Under the pieces are notes generated by a model that saw only the letters and a program-made list of their open reading frames with translations, had not been told where the DNA came from and searched no databases. The position numbers and the translations under genes are program-made. Below, piece by piece: positions 33,462 through 37,022 of a stretch of DNA of 37,022 nucleotides (positions are counted from its first letter, which is position 1; every line of letters starts with the position of its first letter). The stretch is from NCBI GenBank assembly GCA_003248655.1, contig QFPM01000029.1:1-37022 (forward strand), given 5' to 3'. The stretch is from Microbacterium sp. Lineage in GTDB: Bacteria > Actinomycetota > Actinomycetes > Actinomycetales > Microbacteriaceae.

Positions 33462-34477
33462 ACACCGTCGTCCGCCCCCTCGCGGACGCCAGCCGGCACG
33501 GGCACCCCCGACCGCTGCGGATGCTGTGGGTCACGCTCGCCTGGGGGTCGTGCTTCGTCGCGATCACCGTCGGCCTGCAAGACGCCCCGCCGCTGTGGCT
33601 CGCGGCACTGAGAGCCCTCATCGCCGGGGTCGCGCTCGCAACCGTCGCCGGCATCCAGCGGGCACCTCTTCCCCGCGACCCGAAGACATGGGCACTGATC
33701 GGCTGCCTCGGACTGATGAACATCGCCCTGGCATTCGCGACGATGTTCGTCGCCGCGACCGGACTGTCGACCGGGATCGCCTCGGTGCTCGCCAACGCGC
33801 AGCCAATCCTGATCCTGCTGCCCGCGTGGTGGCTCTACCGCGAGCGTCCCACCCCCGCCGCGATCGCCGCGATCGGCCTGGGCTTCACCGGCCTACTCAT
33901 CATCGTCCTTCCCTCCGGGCTCGGCACCGGAGCGTGGCTCTCACTGACCTCCGCCGCCGCGATCACCGCCGGCACCCTCATCGGCCGGATCGTGCACGCA
34001 GACGTCCGAATCGTGGCGGCAGCTCAGCTGCTCATCGGAGGTGCGATCCTCGCCGGCACCGCAGCCGTCACAGAAGGGCCGCCCACGATCGACTGGAACA
34101 TCCGGTTCATCCTCACCCTGCTGTTCCTATCACTGGTCGGCACCGCCGCCACCACGGTCGCCTGGTTCACCGAGATCGGACGTGCCCGGCTCGACCTCCT
34201 CGCCGCGTGGACGCTGCTCGTGCCGGTCTTCGGGATCCTGCTGTCGCTGCTGATCCTGCGCGAGGACCCGGGCCTGTGGGGCTGGATCGGGACCGTGATC
34301 GTGCTGATCGCAATGGCGTTGCTCGCCATCGGATCCAGGCGCTCAGAGCCCTCGGCCGTCACGGCAACCGGCAATCGTGCCCCACGAGCCTCCGCCGATC
34401 ATGCGACGTCCGACCCGGACGGCCTCCCTGACGAAAACCACGGCCCGCGCTCCCGGCCGGAAAGGAAACAACGATGA
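33458..34477 (+). CDS. EamA-family (DMT) transporter
   Basis: 339 residues from GTG at 33458, in a GTGA overlap with the previous stop. It has about ten hydrophobic helices in two repeats, starting MLWVTLAWGSCFVAITVGL and ending TVIVLIAMALLAIGSR, with the EamA-type GLMNIALAFATMFVAATGLS and the mid-protein WWLYRERPTPAAIAAIGLGF. DMT permeases export amino acids, sugars or other metabolites. The substrate is unknown; the 50-residue polar C-terminal tail is long for the family. An ATG at 33521 is an alternative start. Confidence 0.85.
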   Translation: MNTVVRPLADASRHGHPRPLRMLWVTLAWGSCFVAITVGLQDAPPLWLAALRALIAGVALATVAGIQRAPLPRDPKTWALIGCLGLMNIALAFATMFVAATGLSTGIASVLANAQPILILLPAWWLYRERPTPAAIAAIGLGFTGLLIIVLPSGLGTGAWLSLTSAAAITAGTLIGRIVHADVRIVAAAQLLIGGAILAGTAAVTEGPPTIDWNIRFILTLLFLSLVGTAATTVAWFTEIGRARLDLLAAWTLLVPVFGILLSLLILREDPGLWGWIGTVIVLIAMALLAIGSRRSEPSAVTATGNRAPRASADHATSDPDGLPDENHGPRSRPERKQR

Positions 34478-35997
34478 ACCCGTCGCCCGCCCCACGCCCC
34501 CGCTTCCTCCTAACTCGGCGAGGGTTCCTCGGCGTCAGCATTGGCGCCGTCGCGACGGTCGCGCTGGCATCCTGCGCGCCGGCGGCGAACTGGGTGCAGC
34601 CCGACGGCGCCCAGGTCCAAGGCGCCGAGCGGCGCCGCGGCGGCACCGGGAAGGTCACCACCGCGACCCTCACCGCCGCCCCGACCGTGCTGGACCTAGC
34701 CGGGGCGACCGCGCCGACCTGGTCGTTCGGGTCTGTTCCGGCGCCCGTGATCCGTCTCGGCGCCGGAGACACTCTGAAGGCCACCGTCCGGAACCAGCTC
34801 GAGGCGGACACCTCCGTGCACTGGCACGGGCTCGCGCTGCGCAACGACATGGACGGCGTCCCGCCGGTCACCCAGCAGCCCATCAAGGCCGGGGCCAGTT
34901 TCGACTACGAGTTCATCGCGCCCGATCCCGGCACCTACTGGTTCCACCCCCACGTCGGGGTGCAGCTGGACCGTGGCCTGTACGGGGCGCTGATCGTCGA
35001 GGACCCCGCCGAGCCCGGCGGGTACGAGGACGAGTGGGTCATCATCCTCGACGACTGGCTCGACGGCGTCACCGCCACCCCCGACGACGTCCTTGACGAG
35101 CTGTCCGCCGGGATGGGCGACATGGGCGGATTGGGCGACATGTTCATGCGGATGGGCAACACCCTCATGGGCGCCACCTCCGACCTGCTCGGCGGCGACG
35201 CCGGCGACGTCTACTATCCCCTCTACCTCGTCAACGGGAAGCCCCCCGCCGACCCGACCCAGTTCACCGGGCGGGCCGGCGAGAAGGTGCGGCTGCGGAT
35301 CATCAACGCCGGCAGCGACACCGCGTTCCGCCTCGCCATCGGCGGTCACACGCTCACCATCACCAATACCGACGGATTCCCCGTGGAACCGGTCGAAGTC
35401 GACAGCATCCTCATCGGCATGGGCGAACGCTACGACGCGATCATTACCCTGGATGACGGCGCGTTCCCCCTCATCGCTCAGGCCGAGGGCAAACGCGATC
35501 GCGGTTTCGCCGTCATCCGCACCGGCAGCGCCGCGGCAGCACCGACGGCCGATGTGAGCATCCCGGAGCTCACTAGCAGCCGGATCGGGACCGCACAGCT
35601 GCTGACGTCAGATAGCAGCGTTGCGCTGTCCTCACGGCAGCCTGATCGGACCGTGGCGATCACTCTCACCGGAGGTATGGCCGAATACGACTGGGGCATC
35701 GACGGGCGACGGTTCGATATGAATCAGCCCCTCGACGGCGCGCACGAGATCCGCGAAGGCGAACGCGTCCGGTTCACGATCACTAATGACACCGAGATGT
35801 GGCACCCATTCCATCTACACGGTCACACCTACCAGCATGAAGGTGGCGGCCCGCGGAAAGACACGTCGATCATCCTGCCCAAGCAGACCCTCACCGTCGA
35901 CTTCGACGCTGACAACCCAGGTCTCTGGGTCGCCCACTGCCACAACATCTACCACGCCGAAACCGGCATGACCACTGTCATCGGCTATCGGGCGTGA
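34474..35997 (+). CDS. Tat-exported multicopper oxidase (CueO/CopA-type)
   Basis: 507 residues. A Tat signal (LTRRGFLGVSIG) ends in a lipobox-like ALASC at Cys34. The four copper-binding motifs are HWHG (about 115), HPH (about 157), HPFHLHGH (about 443) and HCHNIYHAETGM (about 488) with Met as the type-1 axial ligand. A Met-rich segment (MGDMGGLGDMFMRMGNTLMG, about 210-232) is typical of copper-tolerance oxidases. It should oxidise Cu(I) to Cu(II) outside the membrane. It overlaps the permease by ATGA and the AraC gene by GTGA. Confidence 0.93.
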   Translation: MNPSPAPRPRFLLTRRGFLGVSIGAVATVALASCAPAANWVQPDGAQVQGAERRRGGTGKVTTATLTAAPTVLDLAGATAPTWSFGSVPAPVIRLGAGDTLKATVRNQLEADTSVHWHGLALRNDMDGVPPVTQQPIKAGASFDYEFIAPDPGTYWFHPHVGVQLDRGLYGALIVEDPAEPGGYEDEWVIILDDWLDGVTATPDDVLDELSAGMGDMGGLGDMFMRMGNTLMGATSDLLGGDAGDVYYPLYLVNGKPPADPTQFTGRAGEKVRLRIINAGSDTAFRLAIGGHTLTITNTDGFPVEPVEVDSILIGMGERYDAIITLDDGAFPLIAQAEGKRDRGFAVIRTGSAAAAPTADVSIPELTSSRIGTAQLLTSDSSVALSSRQPDRTVAITLTGGMAEYDWGIDGRRFDMNQPLDGAHEIREGERVRFTITNDTEMWHPFHLHGHTYQHEGGGPRKDTSIILPKQTLTVDFDADNPGLWVAHCHNIYHAETGMTTVIGYRA

Positions 35998-36923
35998 CCA
36001 CGGCGCAACCTTCCGGAGGCCACGGAACTGGTCGTGTCGATGAACGCGTGACGGCGCCATTGATCGGACGGGATGCGGTCCCACCCCTGCGGGATCGTGA
36101 CGATGCCGGCCGCGGCTACGTTATTGGCCGGCCGGCCGGTCCGCCGTTGTCGGCGGTGGAGAGCGTGCGCGCCGAACGCATCCACCGCGCCGTGTTTGGG
36201 CACGCCAAGATCGTCCACGTCCTCGAGGGCGCCGCACGCATTGAGACAGCCACAGGCATCCACGAGTTGACACCGGGCTACGCGATGGCTCTCGGGGCCG
36301 GCATGTGGTGCTCAGTGCGCCCAGACCCGACTGTGCGGCTATGGACGCTCTACTTCGACGAGTCCTTCCTCCGCTCCCACATGCGATGGGTGCTCGCCGA
36401 CACCACGCGCGTCCGTCCGGGCGTGCATCCTGACGCCTGGGACGGCTCGGCACTCGTGCTGCAGCCTGGCGTGGACATCCTGCACCGCATCGAACCGCTG
36501 TGGCGCCAGATCAGCCTCGTGAACGAGACCGCGCCACCGGAGGTCGGGACCACCCGACTGATCTCTCTGTTCTCCCGCGCCGTCGAGATTGCCCTACCGA
36601 CGCTGCTCGCCGACGACGGCGCCGTGTCCGAGAGGTTCGTCCTCCCGGTGCGCGGCCGGCTCGCGCAGCCGCCAATCGCTCGCCCCGTGCGCCGCTCGGT
36701 CGTCCTGCTGCGCTCGCGCATGACCGAGCCGTGGACGGTCGGCAGGCTCGCCGCGGAGGTGGCCGTCTCCCGCGCCCATCTCACACGCGTTTTCACCCAG
36801 CAGGTCGGTGTCGCCCCCATGCGGTTCCTCATCGAGACCCGCCTGACGGAGTTCACGCGACTGATCGAGGAAACCGACCTGCCGATCGCCGATGCATCCC
36901 GGCAAGTCGGATGGAACGAGGCG
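35994..36923 (+). pseudogene. AraC-family regulator, C-terminus cut by an IS fragment
   Basis: About 310 residues survive from GTG at 35994. The N-terminal cupin-like sensor part (HAKIVHVLEGAARIETATGI) and first DNA-binding helix-turn-helix (WTVGRLAAEVAVSRAHLTRV) are present. The second ends at IADASRQVGWNE, where normal members go on for about 20-30 more residues. At 36924 the sequence switches to IS transposase and reaches a stop at 36935. The second recognition helix is lost, so DNA binding is doubtful. Confidence 0.88.
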
Positions 36924-37022
36924 CGAGCCGCCTGATCACGCGGTCGGCCGCTCCCGAGGCGGCCTGTCGACGAAGATCCACCAGCTCGTCGACGGCAACG
37001 GGCTCCCGCTGGTCGCGCTGCT
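36924..37022 (+). mobile_element. Internal fragment of the IS5-family transposase (OrfB)
   Basis: These 99 bases are the exact reverse complement of 1-99. The frame reads EPPDHAVGRSRGGLSTKIHQ and LVDGNGLPLVAL. The IS terminal repeat and OrfA are absent on this side, so the copy is truncated where it meets araC, or the join arose by a deletion starting inside an IS. It runs off the window. Confidence 0.9.

Overview
The window is high-GC DNA from an actinobacterium. A Microbacteriaceae-like or related host is my inference, from the CsoR and CmtR regulators, the DUF6153 and DUF305 proteins, and chains of ATGA/GTGA gene overlaps. It has two halves: a nest of mobile elements (about 1-14.1 kb) and a copper-resistance plus carbon-metabolism block (about 15.8-36.9 kb).

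Left half. An acetate kinase gene (ackA) is split by an IS21-family element (1908-14110) with a 7-bp target duplication, CGGCGGC. The istA gene of that element is split by a cadmium-resistance transposon, here called TnB (3043-12638), with a 9-bp duplication, GACGGGCAC. The serine resolvase gene of TnB is split by a related transposon in the opposite orientation, TnA (4456-9860), with a 9-bp duplication, GGCGTGGAG. Removing each insert and one repeat copy restores ackA, istA and the resolvase in frame. TnA and TnB share a core of serine resolvase, Mu/Tni-type DDE transposase and AAA ATPase, plus a CmtR-like regulator and a CadD cadmium transporter. TnA also carries a PH-SHOCT protein. The transposase of TnB has a frameshift; that of TnA looks intact.

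Middle. After the 3' half of ackA come an SRPBCC protein and a 5'-damaged NadR-like AAA protein, both on the minus strand. A CsoR operator then starts the copper block.

Right half, all on the plus strand: csoR, a CopZ-like protein, the Cu(I) ATPase copA, a His-rich YHS-domain protein, an unrecognised protein with a possible nuclease-like core, a DUF6153 membrane protein, a DUF305 lipoprotein, a 32-residue membrane peptide and a beta-propeller lipoprotein. Phosphoketolase follows, then a second P1B ATPase with an unusual CPD motif and a Cys-less N-terminal domain, a HAD/GH65 fusion (beta-phosphoglucomutase plus disaccharide phosphorylase, one frameshift), an AarF/UbiB kinase, an archaeal-type (type II) GAPDH, a DUF2933 protein, an EamA permease, a Tat-exported multicopper oxidase and an AraC regulator missing its C-terminus. 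Many of these genes overlap by 1-11 bases, suggesting one long transcript. The block appears to couple copper handling to a route from disaccharide to glucose-6-P, and through phosphoketolase to acetyl-P and GAP. Acetate kinase would have drained acetyl-P, and its gene is the one destroyed.

Both window ends lie in copies of the same IS5-family (IS427-like) transposase, as a 99-bp perfect inverted repeat. The window is therefore probably a contig bounded by repeated IS copies.
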